Assembly: GCA_963701385.1 (NCBI GenBank)
Contig: CAVOZW010000021.1
Location: 3,405 to 67,404, forward strand
Reading direction: 5' to 3'
Source: B30-G6 sp963701385
GTDB taxonomy: Bacteria > Desulfobacterota > Desulfobacteria > Desulfobacterales > B30-G6
Length of the DNA: 64,000 nucleotides
Position 1 is the stretch's first letter, and each line of letters begins with the position of its first letter. Of the stretch, positions 37,263-44,267 are shown one piece after another. The position numbers and the translations under genes were made by a program. The notes beneath the pieces are model-generated. The model saw only the letters and a list, made by a program, of their open reading frames with translations, made no database searches and was not told the DNA's origin.

Positions 37263-37346
37263 CCCCTGCTTGCTTCAAATATTTTGGAGACCCTGTTTCT
37301 CACGGGAACCGGCGTCTACGGGGGCGTGATTTACAGATTATCAGTA

Positions 37347-37757
37347 TCACACTCTTGGCGCGTGAAGTGTAATTGGAATATGCTTTTTATAATGATTGAA
37401 ATCATTATCGTTTGAAAATATGGGCATATTGTTTCTTGTTGAAACAGCGCAAATCAAAAAATCTGTATTTGAACCTTGAATGCCTTTGCTACGAAGGGTA
37501 TTAAAATACTCTGCCGCCAATTCAAAATCTTCTGAGGTAAGCGGTAAATCAGGAAAAGTAGACAATATGTTTTTAAGCTTTGAAAATTGTTGCTTTCTTT
37601 TTACTCCTGAAAGTATTTCTTGTCGAATTGGACCAATCAGCTGCACTCTCACTTCTTCGATTAGCTCTTGAAACTCAATAACCTCAATATTCGAGTCTGG
37701 CTGTTTATTTCTACGAAGGGCCAAAGACCAAATACTGGTGTCTACTAAAACCTTCAT
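37347..37757 (-). CDS. vapC: VapC-type PIN-domain toxin (module 2)
   Basis: A 136-residue PIN protein: VLVDTSIWSLALRRN with the first Asp, a Glu in IRQEILSGVKR and SNTDFLICAVSTRNN with the C-terminal Asp, then IFSNDNDFNHY. It overlaps its antitoxin gene by 4 bp. It shares only the PIN core with module 1, so the two TA modules were acquired separately rather than duplicated. Target unknown. Confidence 0.88.
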   Translation of the reverse strand: MKVLVDTSIWSLALRRNKQPDSNIEVIEFQELIEEVRVQLIGPIRQEILSGVKRKQQFSKLKNILSTFPDLPLTSEDFELAAEYFNTLRSKGIQGSNTDFLICAVSTRNNMPIFSNDNDFNHYKKHIPITLHAPRV

Positions 37758-37954
37758 TTAACCTTCCGCTGTTCTTTATAATTATAATCGGACTCATATT
37801 CTATCGTGCCAAACAGGTTAATAATATTAACCTGTTTGCGCCTTTGGATATACTCAATGAGTGCTTCAGTAACAACTGCTTTTTTGGTACGATGTAGACC
37901 AATTAAACGGGCTTCTTCGATTAATTTATCGTCGATTGCTAAATTGGTGGGCAT
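37754..37954 (-). CDS. vapB: VapB-type antitoxin (module 2)
   Basis: Start set at 37954 because AGGAGG is upstream and the earlier ATG (37978) has none. The 66-residue protein starts PTNLAIDDKLIEEARLIGLH, the VapB/AbrB-like or MazE-like strand-helix pattern of the family COG5450-type antitoxin, and ends in an acidic tail EYESDYNYKEQRK. Overlap with vapC. It belongs to a different antitoxin family from module 1. The gap 37955-38287 holds part of spacer repeat S and nothing else convincing. Confidence 0.83.
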   Translation of the reverse strand: MPTNLAIDDKLIEEARLIGLHRTKKAVVTEALIEYIQRRKQVNIINLFGTIEYESDYNYKEQRKVK

Positions 37955-38177
37955 ATTTATCCTCCTTATTCCTTTCACACACTATAATATAGTTTATCAT
38001 GTGTAATGATGAAAGGCAACCAGATTTTTTTGACAATTAGGGAACGTTGATGCAGAACATAATTTCTTGGGGACAGTCCACAGATTTACAGTATAGCTTG
38101 GGTAGCGCATCAAGATAAGTTGAGTCTTTGGTCTGACGCTTTTTTTCTGATTATCTGATTCTTCAAATTGATGTTTT

Positions 38178-38222
38178 GCCGACATAAAGAAATAGAAGGA
38201 ATCGAACCAATCAAACAAATCA
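38178..38222. repeat. spacer repeat S, partial copy 3
   Basis: GACATAAAGAAATAGAAGGA followed by TCGAACCAATCAAACAAATC, matching the left end of copy 2 at 36655 and its downstream ACCAATCAA block with the middle lost. It lies just upstream of the AAA/DUF4143 ATPase gene. Confidence 0.6.
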
Positions 38223-38287
38223 TAAATTGTTAAAAATAAGGCTATATTATAAGTTGACTTTATAAATATCCATGTTATTTTAAAACC

Positions 38288-39448
38288 ATGTTTGAACGTT
38301 GGCTCGATATACCGCAAAATAAAAGCTGTTTGGTCTTAGGGCCACGGCGGTGCGGCAAAACCACGCTGCTGCGTCACCGGTATCCGGATTTAAAGTATGT
38401 AACCCTGGATGACCTTGACTTGCTGGATTGGGCTAGACGCGATCCCAAAGGCTTTGTAACCAGGTTGGAAGGATCGGCCATCATCGATGAAATTCAGCGT
38501 CTGCCCCTGTTGACCGTTGCGGTAAAGTATGCCGTGGACAATGAAAATGCCCGTTTTTTAATGACCGGTTCCAGCAACCTTGGTCTGCTTGATGCCGTTG
38601 CGGACACACTGGCTGGAAGAATTGACATTCTGGCGTTGCCCACGCTGTGCTGGGGTGAATCTCATGGCCAACCCACCCATTCAATTTTTGAGAAGGATGC
38701 AGGTTTCTCGGAAATTAAGACAGCCCAACGGTCACTTTATGCGGCCCACTTCTATGGTCTTTTTCCCGAGATCGTAAAGCAGGAAAAGGATAGTGACCGG
38801 AAAGACCTGCTTCAAAACTACAAGAACACCTATTTCACACGGGATTTGATGCAGTTGTCAAATATCGAAAACCTCGATGGCTTGTTAGGGATTTTCCATA
38901 ATATTGCCAGATCCATCGGCTCGCATCTGGAAATCTCAAATTTTGCCCGTGAATCGGGCCTCAGTCATCAGACCACCAGAAAATATCTCAATGCTTTGAC
39001 CCAGGCTCAGTTAACCTTCAAATTGCACGGCTTTCAATACGGTCCTGCAAAACGCTATCTCAAGGCCTCGAAAACCTACTTCGCTGACAACAGCATTCTC
39101 AGCAGTCTGAATGTGGATGTCGCTCTGGGGCAGCGCATGGAAAACTTTGTAATTTCAGAGCTTGAGAAACGGCGCAAGCTCGGCTTTCTGCCGGTGGATA
39201 ATTTTTATTTCTACAAAAGCGCCGCCGGGCACGAAATTGACCTGATATTCGAAATGGACGGCTGCCTGCATGTCTGCGAGATCAAAGCAACAGAAAGGCC
39301 CGGCCCTAAGGCTTTTCGCAATTTAAGAAATTTTACGGATCAGTTGAAGAGACCCCTCAAACGATTTCTATTCTATCTGGGAGATGAATACCAGAACAAG
39401 AACGATATCACTCTGATCCCCATTGCAGCGCTCTTCCGAGGACGATAG
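38288..39448 (+). CDS. AAA ATPase with DUF4143 nuclease-like C-terminus
   Basis: The 386-residue protein starts with an AAA_14 P-loop (LVLGPRRCGKTTLLRHRYP), Walker B-type SAIIDEIQRL and a sensor-like LMTGSSN. About residues 190-380 match DUF4143: TYFTRDLMQLSN, FARESGLSHQTTRKYLNAL, then ENFVISELEKR, AAGHEIDLIFEMDG and HVCEIKA, the D-E-K restriction-endonuclease-like core. Such proteins are common, often strain-specific, and their role is not established (defence or DNA processing suggested). It stands alone between TA modules, preceded by a fragment of repeat S. Confidence 0.87.
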   Translation: MFERWLDIPQNKSCLVLGPRRCGKTTLLRHRYPDLKYVTLDDLDLLDWARRDPKGFVTRLEGSAIIDEIQRLPLLTVAVKYAVDNENARFLMTGSSNLGLLDAVADTLAGRIDILALPTLCWGESHGQPTHSIFEKDAGFSEIKTAQRSLYAAHFYGLFPEIVKQEKDSDRKDLLQNYKNTYFTRDLMQLSNIENLDGLLGIFHNIARSIGSHLEISNFARESGLSHQTTRKYLNALTQAQLTFKLHGFQYGPAKRYLKASKTYFADNSILSSLNVDVALGQRMENFVISELEKRRKLGFLPVDNFYFYKSAAGHEIDLIFEMDGCLHVCEIKATERPGPKAFRNLRNFTDQLKRPLKRFLFYLGDEYQNKNDITLIPIAALFRGR

Positions 39449-39451
39449 CAG

Positions 39452-39614
39452 CCGATTCCAACGCTACGAACATAAGATAAAGCTTCAGGAATTAAGAGAG
39501 GAACTCGGTGATGAAGAGAGAATGCTAAAAGCGATGATCAAATCACTGGAAAACAAACACTTCAATCCTTGAATCCTGGACTCCTTGAACCCTTTCTCCC
39601 AAATTGGGAGAAGA
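39452..39614 (+). repeat. dispersed repeat R2: 3' part of a four-helix-bundle gene
   Basis: The plus strand encodes QRYEHKIKLQELREELGDEE then MLKAMIKSLENKH and a stop at 39572, the last helix of an S23-type bundle protein, followed by CCTGGACTCCTTGAACCCTT and a TCTCCCAAATTGGGAGA palindrome shared with R1 and R3. The 5' half of the gene is absent. Confidence 0.7.
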
Positions 39615-39644
39615 TCCTATCTTTATAATATTTATCTTGATATT

Positions 39645-39783
39645 ATACCCGAAAGGTATTAAATTCTTCTTCAAATGCAAATATTATACCCTTTAGGGTA
39701 TTCTTTATTGTAAAAAACGAATTTTTTGTCCCTAAGGGGTATAAAATACCAAGGAAACCAAATCAATCATCCCTAATGGGTAT
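39645..39783 (+). promoter_or_regulatory. four operator-like dyads upstream of hipB
   Basis: Four similar short dyads fill the 140 bp before the hipB start: ATACCCGAAAGGTAT (39645), ATACCCTTTAGGGTAT (39686), TGTCCCTAAGGGGTAT (39727) and ATCCCTAATGGGTAT (39769). The spacing is about 41 bp for each, which places all four on the same face of the helix every four turns. Consensus ATACCCttaaGGGTAT. The lowest copy overlaps the start region. This is the arrangement expected for autorepression by a HipB-type repressor. Confidence 0.8.
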
Positions 39784-39789
39784 AGAAAG

Positions 39790-40026
39790 ATGAAGTTACA
39801 GACCTTTATAAAAGGGCAGCGCAAGCTTCATGGCTTGAACCAATCCGAACTGGCCCGAAGAGCTGGGGTGGGACTCAGGTTCATCAGGGAGTTGGAGCAG
39901 GGTAAGCCGACTTTGAGAATGGACAAGGTGAACCAGGTTCTTCGGTTGTTTGGAAAAACTCTCGGCCCGGTAGATTGGCGACCGAAAATAGAAGAGGCTG
40001 GGCTACATGAAGAACAAAGTGAATAA
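39790..40026 (+). CDS. hipB: HipB-like XRE-family repressor
   Basis: The 78-residue protein is an HTH: KGQRKLHGLNQSELARRAGV, VGLRFIRELEQGKPTLR and MDKVNQVLRLFG, the usual XRE/y4mF pattern. It overlaps the next gene by 20 bp. Four regularly spaced dyads precede it and are its probable operators. The order HTH, small protein, kinase matches the three-part HipBST systems. HipB usually lacks strong toxin binding in such systems, since HipS is the antitoxin. Confidence 0.87.
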   Translation: MKLQTFIKGQRKLHGLNQSELARRAGVGLRFIRELEQGKPTLRMDKVNQVLRLFGKTLGPVDWRPKIEEAGLHEEQSE

Positions 40027-40351
40027 GGGCGTGGTTTATCTCGGGGACAAAAAAGCCGGCCTTATAGAAAGGACGGATAGCGGTTATCGCTTCACATATT
40101 ATCAGGAATACTTGTCCGCAATGAAGGCTCAACCTGTAAGCCTAACTTTACCCTTGAGAGAAGAACCTTACGAAAGCGAGGCTCTCTTTCCATTTTTCCT
40201 CGGTCTCATTCCTGAGGGTTGGCTCCTTGATATTATGACCCGTACTTTAAAAATAGATCCGGGGAATTCATTTGAAATTCTCCTGTCAACCGGGGGTGAC
40301 TGTATTGGAGCAGTTACCGTGATCCCTGAAAGTGATGGAGACCTTTCGTGA
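40007..40351 (+). CDS. hipS: HipS-like HipA N-terminal-domain protein
   Basis: A 114-residue protein corresponding to the N-terminal subdomain of HipA: VNKGVVYLGDKKAGLIERTD, LPLREEPYESEALFPFFLGL, PEGWLLDIMTR and GDCIGAVTVIPE (HipA_N signature GDxxGAVxV). In HipBST loci this part is a separate gene whose product neutralises the kinase. It overlaps hipB by 20 bp and hipT by 4 bp (ATGA/GTGA type). A kinase core is absent, so on its own it cannot be a toxin. Confidence 0.87.
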   Translation: MKNKVNKGVVYLGDKKAGLIERTDSGYRFTYYQEYLSAMKAQPVSLTLPLREEPYESEALFPFFLGLIPEGWLLDIMTRTLKIDPGNSFEILLSTGGDCIGAVTVIPESDGDLS

Positions 40352-41280
40352 AGACCAAGTGTCTGTCTTGTCATGTTTTGGAAGCCGAATCGAAACTATC
40401 CGACGGATACCATCCCAGATGTGCGAGGCAGCTTTTTGGAACGACGCGCCTCCCCGAAGTGCCGTTCAGGGCAACTGATGTGACCAGAGAAGCTCAAAAA
40501 ATGGTTGGAAGGATGTCTATTTCGGGTGTCCAACCAAAACTTTCGGTGATACATGACACTAAAAAACACCAGGTATTCGTGGCTGAAAGAGGAGGGCTCT
40601 ACATCCTTAAACCTCAGACCGAACGGTTTGAGTCAATACCGGAAAACGAGAACCTATGCATGAACATTGCCTCAACTTTTGGGATTGAGGTTCCACCACA
40701 TGGCCTTCTCCCGCTATTGGACGGCAGCCTCGTGTATCTTGTCAAGCGTTTTGACCGATTGGAAGACGGCTCAAAGCTTCAGCAGGAGGATTTTCAGCAG
40801 CTTCTTCAAATAGATGACAAGTATGATGGATCCTATGAGAAAATTGCGAACTATATCAAAGAACATTCTTCCGTTCCGGTTCTTGATCTCATAAGGCTTT
40901 TTGAAAGAGCGCTTTTATTTTATATATTGGGTAATGGGGATGCACATCTTAAGAATTTTTCTCTTCTCCGTAGTGAAGAGATAGGTTATCAGCTCTCACC
41001 AGCCTATGACATTGTCAACTCCAGGCTGGTGTTGCCTGAAGAGCAAGAAGAGGTGTGCCTTAGCTTGCAAGGCAAAACGAATCACCTTTCCGAGAGAGAC
41101 TTTTTCAGGCTTGCAGAGCATTTTGGGCTTACGATAAAACAGGCCGATAATTCTTTGGATCATTTGCATGATCTCAGATCGACGATTGAGGCAATGATCC
41201 GGGGGAGCCTACTGAGATCAGATCTTAAGGAAGGTTTCCTTGGAATCTTCCGTGATAGAATGACCAGGCTATTTCCATGA
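40348..41280 (+). CDS. hipT: HipT-like Ser/Thr kinase toxin
   Basis: The 310-residue protein is the HipA kinase without its N-terminal subdomain. GTG start at 40348. Zn-ribbon-like CLSCHVLEAESKLSDGYHPRC comes first; then the Gly-rich loop MSISGVQPKLS with Ser57 and Ser59, the SIS autophosphorylation pair reported for HipT; an ATP Lys in YILKPQTE; the catalytic loop LGNGDAHLKNFSLL; and the AYDIVNS metal motif. It is the toxin of the module. TrpS is the known target of one HipT. The target here cannot be told. Intact, so probably functional. Confidence 0.88.
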   Translation: MKTKCLSCHVLEAESKLSDGYHPRCARQLFGTTRLPEVPFRATDVTREAQKMVGRMSISGVQPKLSVIHDTKKHQVFVAERGGLYILKPQTERFESIPENENLCMNIASTFGIEVPPHGLLPLLDGSLVYLVKRFDRLEDGSKLQQEDFQQLLQIDDKYDGSYEKIANYIKEHSSVPVLDLIRLFERALLFYILGNGDAHLKNFSLLRSEEIGYQLSPAYDIVNSRLVLPEEQEEVCLSLQGKTNHLSERDFFRLAEHFGLTIKQADNSLDHLHDLRSTIEAMIRGSLLRSDLKEGFLGIFRDRMTRLFP

Positions 41281-41324
41281 TATTCCTAATCAAACCAATA
41301 CAACCAATTTAACAAATCAAACCA

Positions 41325-41381
41325 ATTGAATCGCAACAGCGAGCGCATTCCCCGTAGATTACTGCGAGGTTCTTCAATACT
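41325..41381 (-). repeat. small palindromic element, copy C
   Basis: ATTGAATCGCAACAGCGAGC then GCATTCCCCGTAG and CTGCGAGGTTCTTCAATA, the reverse of the blocks in copies A (28477) and B (35168) with the central part deleted. It lies between hipT and the tRNA-Leu gene. Confidence 0.6.
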
Positions 41382-41396
41382 ATTTCTCAAAGAAAG

Positions 41397-41428
41397 AAGG
41401 GGTTAACCAGCATGTTGGCTAACCCCTT
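41397..41428 (-). terminator. intrinsic terminator of the tRNA-Leu gene
   Basis: AAGGGGTTAACCA pairs with TGGCTAACCCCTT (one bulge) around GCATGT, 8 nt past the tRNA 3' end on the minus strand, followed by a T-rich TTCTTTCTTTG. The position and T-run fit a Rho-independent terminator. Confidence 0.75.
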
Positions 41429-41435
41429 GATATCA

Positions 41436-41524
41436 TGGTGCCCGGGACGAGAATTGAACTCGTACAGCCACTAAGGGCCGAGGGATTTTAAGTCCCTTGC
41501 GTCTACCTATTCCGCCACCCAGGC
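41436..41524 (-). tRNA. tRNA-Leu (anticodon UAA)
   Basis: The minus strand reads GCCTGGGTGGCGGAATAGGT for the acceptor and D arm, an anticodon loop around CTTAAAA (UAA), a long variable arm (CTCGGCCCTTAGTGGCTG) as in class II tRNAs, TTCAATTC in the T arm and an encoded CCA. Acceptor pairs GCCTGGG/CCCGGGC with one G-U. It borders the accessory zone, but no integrase is nearby. Confidence 0.93.
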
Positions 41525-41705
41525 AGGGTTTGATGGCTTGAGATGTATCGATTAACGAAACCATTGTCAAGCCAAGATGTTGGGGTCCAACGGGTGCAGT
41601 GCAACCAAGCCATTACTGGATTCCGGCTCGCGTTCCACTTTGCTACACTTGGGCGGGATGACGAATTAATAATAACGGATCATCTCCAAAAGAGTTGATC
41701 CAAAG

Positions 41706-41920
41706 TAAGGATTCCAGGATTCCAGGGGTCCAGGGTTCGAGTGAGATGAAGTGAGGCATCAGCTGAATGCTTAAGAATTATAAAGAGTTAAAAGTCTGGG
41801 AAAAAGCGTATAAACTTTGTTTGGATATATATAAGCGATGATCAAATCACTGGAAAACAAACACTTGACTCTTGGAATCCTGGACTCCTCGAACCCTTTC
41901 TCCCAATTGGGAGAAGATCC
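41706..41920 (+). repeat. dispersed repeat R3: internally deleted four-helix-bundle gene
   Basis: ATG at 41767 opens NYKELKVWEKAYKLCLDIYK, then jumps directly to a short remnant that resumes GCGATGATCAAATCACTGGA, the same junction sequence as the C-terminal part of R1 and R2. Over 100 bp (41706-41815) is almost identical to R1. Flanked by TCCTGGACTCC and TCTCCCAATTGGGAGA blocks. It fills much of the 845-bp gap before maf, which otherwise shows no gene. Confidence 0.7.
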
Positions 41921-42125
41921 TAAAAAACAGCCTCCAGCGTGGGAATGACAACCGTGGGGTGTTCAGCTATGAGGGCAATAAACATATCAGCATGGTCGGC
42001 CTGAACAGTGGATCCATGCTTGCTATGCGAATATACATCTGCTAATAAATTTGTTTTACAAATTTATCTGACGCGACGTTGTCGCCAATAAAAGCTAAAG
42101 CTTAAGCTGGCTTTCTTTTACCCAT

Positions 42126-42758
42126 ATGAAAAAAAAATCGAAATCCCCTCCTTTGATTCTGGCATCCAAATCTCCCCGGCGAAGAGAACTTCTGGAGCAG
42201 GCGGGTCTCACTTTTGCCGTCGTTCCAAGTTCTGTGGATGAGAACGGCGTCAACATTTCGGAACCTGAAAAACTGGTTAGAACCTTGGCAGAGTCCAAGG
42301 CCAGGGACGTTGCCGCTGTTTACCCTGGCAGCTGGGTCATCGGTGCCGACACCATCGTTCTCATCCATGGCAAGATTTTAGGCAAGCCGGACTCGATGGA
42401 AACAGCCCGGAAAATGATTCAGCAGTTGAATGGACAGGTACACGACGTTCTTACCGGCTATGCCATATTTTGTGAAGCCGCTAACATCTGTATCTCCGGC
42501 GTTGAAAAAACAAAGGTTCATTTCAGGCATCTTAGTCAACAGGAAATCGAATGGTACATTCAGACCGACGAACCCTATGACAAAGCCGGCGGATATGCCA
42601 TTCAAGGGCTGGGATCGTTTCTGGTCAAACGGATTTGCGGGTCGTACACCAACGTGGTTGGGCTGCCGGTCTGTGAGGTGCTTGAGCGTCTTTATAAAAA
42701 AGGCGTTATAGAGGCGGCGAATGATAACCATTGGCGGATTAGACCCAATATTTTGTAG
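42126..42758 (+). CDS. maf: Maf-family nucleotide pyrophosphatase
   Basis: A 210-residue Maf/HAM1-type protein: ILASKSPRRRELLEQAGL (phosphate-binding), ADTIVLIHGKILGKP with the catalytic Asp, and KAGGYAIQGLGS, FLVKRICGSYTNVVGLPV at the end. It hydrolyses non-canonical or canonical dTTP/UTP-type nucleotides to the monophosphate. The C-terminus has an extra tail (ANDNHWRIRPN). It starts a rightward group with YggS and QueH. A hairpin ATAAATTTG/CAAATTTAT is about 65 bp upstream. Confidence 0.92.
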   Translation: MKKKSKSPPLILASKSPRRRELLEQAGLTFAVVPSSVDENGVNISEPEKLVRTLAESKARDVAAVYPGSWVIGADTIVLIHGKILGKPDSMETARKMIQQLNGQVHDVLTGYAIFCEAANICISGVEKTKVHFRHLSQQEIEWYIQTDEPYDKAGGYAIQGLGSFLVKRICGSYTNVVGLPVCEVLERLYKKGVIEAANDNHWRIRPNIL

Positions 42759-42822
42759 ACTTGACAAACAGGGTTTTATTTTGTGTGAAATGTTCGGGTA
42801 AACCGATAGAAAAGGAGATTTA

Positions 42823-43506
42823 TTGAAAGACCGACTATCACTGATACGGAGCAGAATTGAGAAGGCGGCTCTTGGTTCGGGGCGACGGCCGGAAGATGTC
42901 CAGCTGGTTGCCGTGAGTAAAACCGTGCCCAGTGAAAGACTGCTGACAGCCATCGGCCTGGGGGTGAGGGTGTTGGGTGAAAGTTATGTGCAAGAAGCCC
43001 GGGAAAAATTCAATGACCTCTATGCCCATCCTCTCTCCTGGCATTTTATCGGCCATCTTCAATCAAACAAAACCAAATATGTGGTGAAAATTTTTGATTT
43101 GATCCATTCTGTCGATTCCCTGAAACTATCCAGAGAAATAGACAAACAGGCCGCAAAAATCGGCAAAGTTCAAAGCGTGTTGGTGCAGGTCAACATCGCA
43201 GAAGAAAGCAGCAAATCGGGTGTTCTTTTAGAAGACACAGCCCAGCTCGTCACCGAAATGAGTCAATTGACCCATCTTGAGGTCAAGGGTCTCATGACCA
43301 TGCCGCCCTATTTTAACGCCCCGGAAAAAGCGCGTCCCTATTTCAAGGCCTTGAGACAGCTGCGGGATCAACTTCGGGCCATGGAGATACCCGGTGTTGT
43401 CATGGATGAGCTTTCCATGGGAATGACCGGTGATTTTGAGGTGGCTATTCAGGAAGGTGCCACCCTGGTTCGCATCGGGACGGCCATTTTTGGAGAACGC
43501 ACATGA
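42823..43506 (+). CDS. yggS: YggS-type pyridoxal-phosphate homeostasis protein
   Basis: TTG start at 42823 with AAGGAG 9 nt upstream. The 227-residue single-domain alanine-racemase-like fold has the PLP Lys33 in VAVSKTVP, GESYVQEAREK, WHFIGHLQSNK, VQVNIAEESSKSG, MTMPPY and MDELSMGMTGDFE. YggS proteins buffer free PLP and have no known catalytic activity. The stop overlaps the queH start by 4 bp (ATGA), so the two are coupled. Confidence 0.92.
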   Translation: MKDRLSLIRSRIEKAALGSGRRPEDVQLVAVSKTVPSERLLTAIGLGVRVLGESYVQEAREKFNDLYAHPLSWHFIGHLQSNKTKYVVKIFDLIHSVDSLKLSREIDKQAAKIGKVQSVLVQVNIAEESSKSGVLLEDTAQLVTEMSQLTHLEVKGLMTMPPYFNAPEKARPYFKALRQLRDQLRAMEIPGVVMDELSMGMTGDFEVAIQEGATLVRIGTAIFGERT

Positions 43507-44030
43507 AAATATTACTGCACACCTGTTGCGCACCCTGTGCCATTGTCCCCATCACTTTCTTGCAAGAGGCAAAATTTGAAGTGATGGGGTATTTTTACAG
43601 CCACAATATCCATCCCTATACGGAATGCATGCAGCGCCGAGAGACCCTTGAAACATACGCGGATTCCATCGGACTGCGCGTCATTTATTCGCAAGGATAT
43701 GACATGGAAAACTTTCTTCGAAATGTTGCCTTCCGGGAGAAAGACCGCTGCACTTACTGCTACCACGACCGACTAAGATCCACAGCCCTCATGGCCAAAC
43801 ACGGCAAATTCGATTATTTTTCCAGCAGCCTGTTGTACAGTAAGTTCCAGAAACATGAGCAGATCAGGTCCATCGGTGATTCCGTGGGTAAAGCCGTCGG
43901 TATTCCATTTTTCTATCAAGACTTTCGGACCGGCTGGAAAGAAGGTATTGAAACCTCAAAACAACTCAAGATGTATCGTCAGTCGTACTGCGGGTGTATT
44001 TACAGTGAGAAGGAGCGCTATTACAAATAG
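43503..44030 (+). CDS. queH: epoxyqueuosine reductase QueH
   Basis: A 175-residue DUF208/QueH protein: LLHTCCAPCAIVPI, HNIHPYTECMQRRE, EKDRCTYCYHDRLR and a C-terminal SYCGCIYSE. The Cys pairs bind an iron-sulfur cluster and a further metal. QueH reduces epoxyqueuosine to queuosine in tRNA, replacing QueG. It is co-translated with yggS. The downstream 237 bp contain no recognised feature. Confidence 0.92.
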   Translation: MKILLHTCCAPCAIVPITFLQEAKFEVMGYFYSHNIHPYTECMQRRETLETYADSIGLRVIYSQGYDMENFLRNVAFREKDRCTYCYHDRLRSTALMAKHGKFDYFSSSLLYSKFQKHEQIRSIGDSVGKAVGIPFFYQDFRTGWKEGIETSKQLKMYRQSYCGCIYSEKERYYK

Positions 44031-44267
44031 AAGCCTTTTCAAAACTGTCTTTTGGCCCAATCTCTGCGTTGAGATTCAAAATACCAAAACAGGGCATATC
44101 ATGGTCAAGCGCATAGGTTTGAGTCATTTGAGCATTTGATATTTGGATTTGTTTTGACATTCGATATTCGTATTTAGAATTTATCTACCCGGAAATTTCA
44201 CGAACCTGATTCGGGTCTTGCACGAGGCATTTCATCGTCAAGTTTCAGGAAAGATTCGGTTACCGCC

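Noticed and set aside
41940..42045. Short open stretch (RGVFSYEGNKHISMVGLN) as a gene end
   Set aside because: No start, no recognised family and too short; may be a fragment but cannot be supported.
34915..42120. Integrative island using the tRNA-Leu as attachment site
   Set aside because: No integrase and no repeat of the tRNA 3' end was found within the window.
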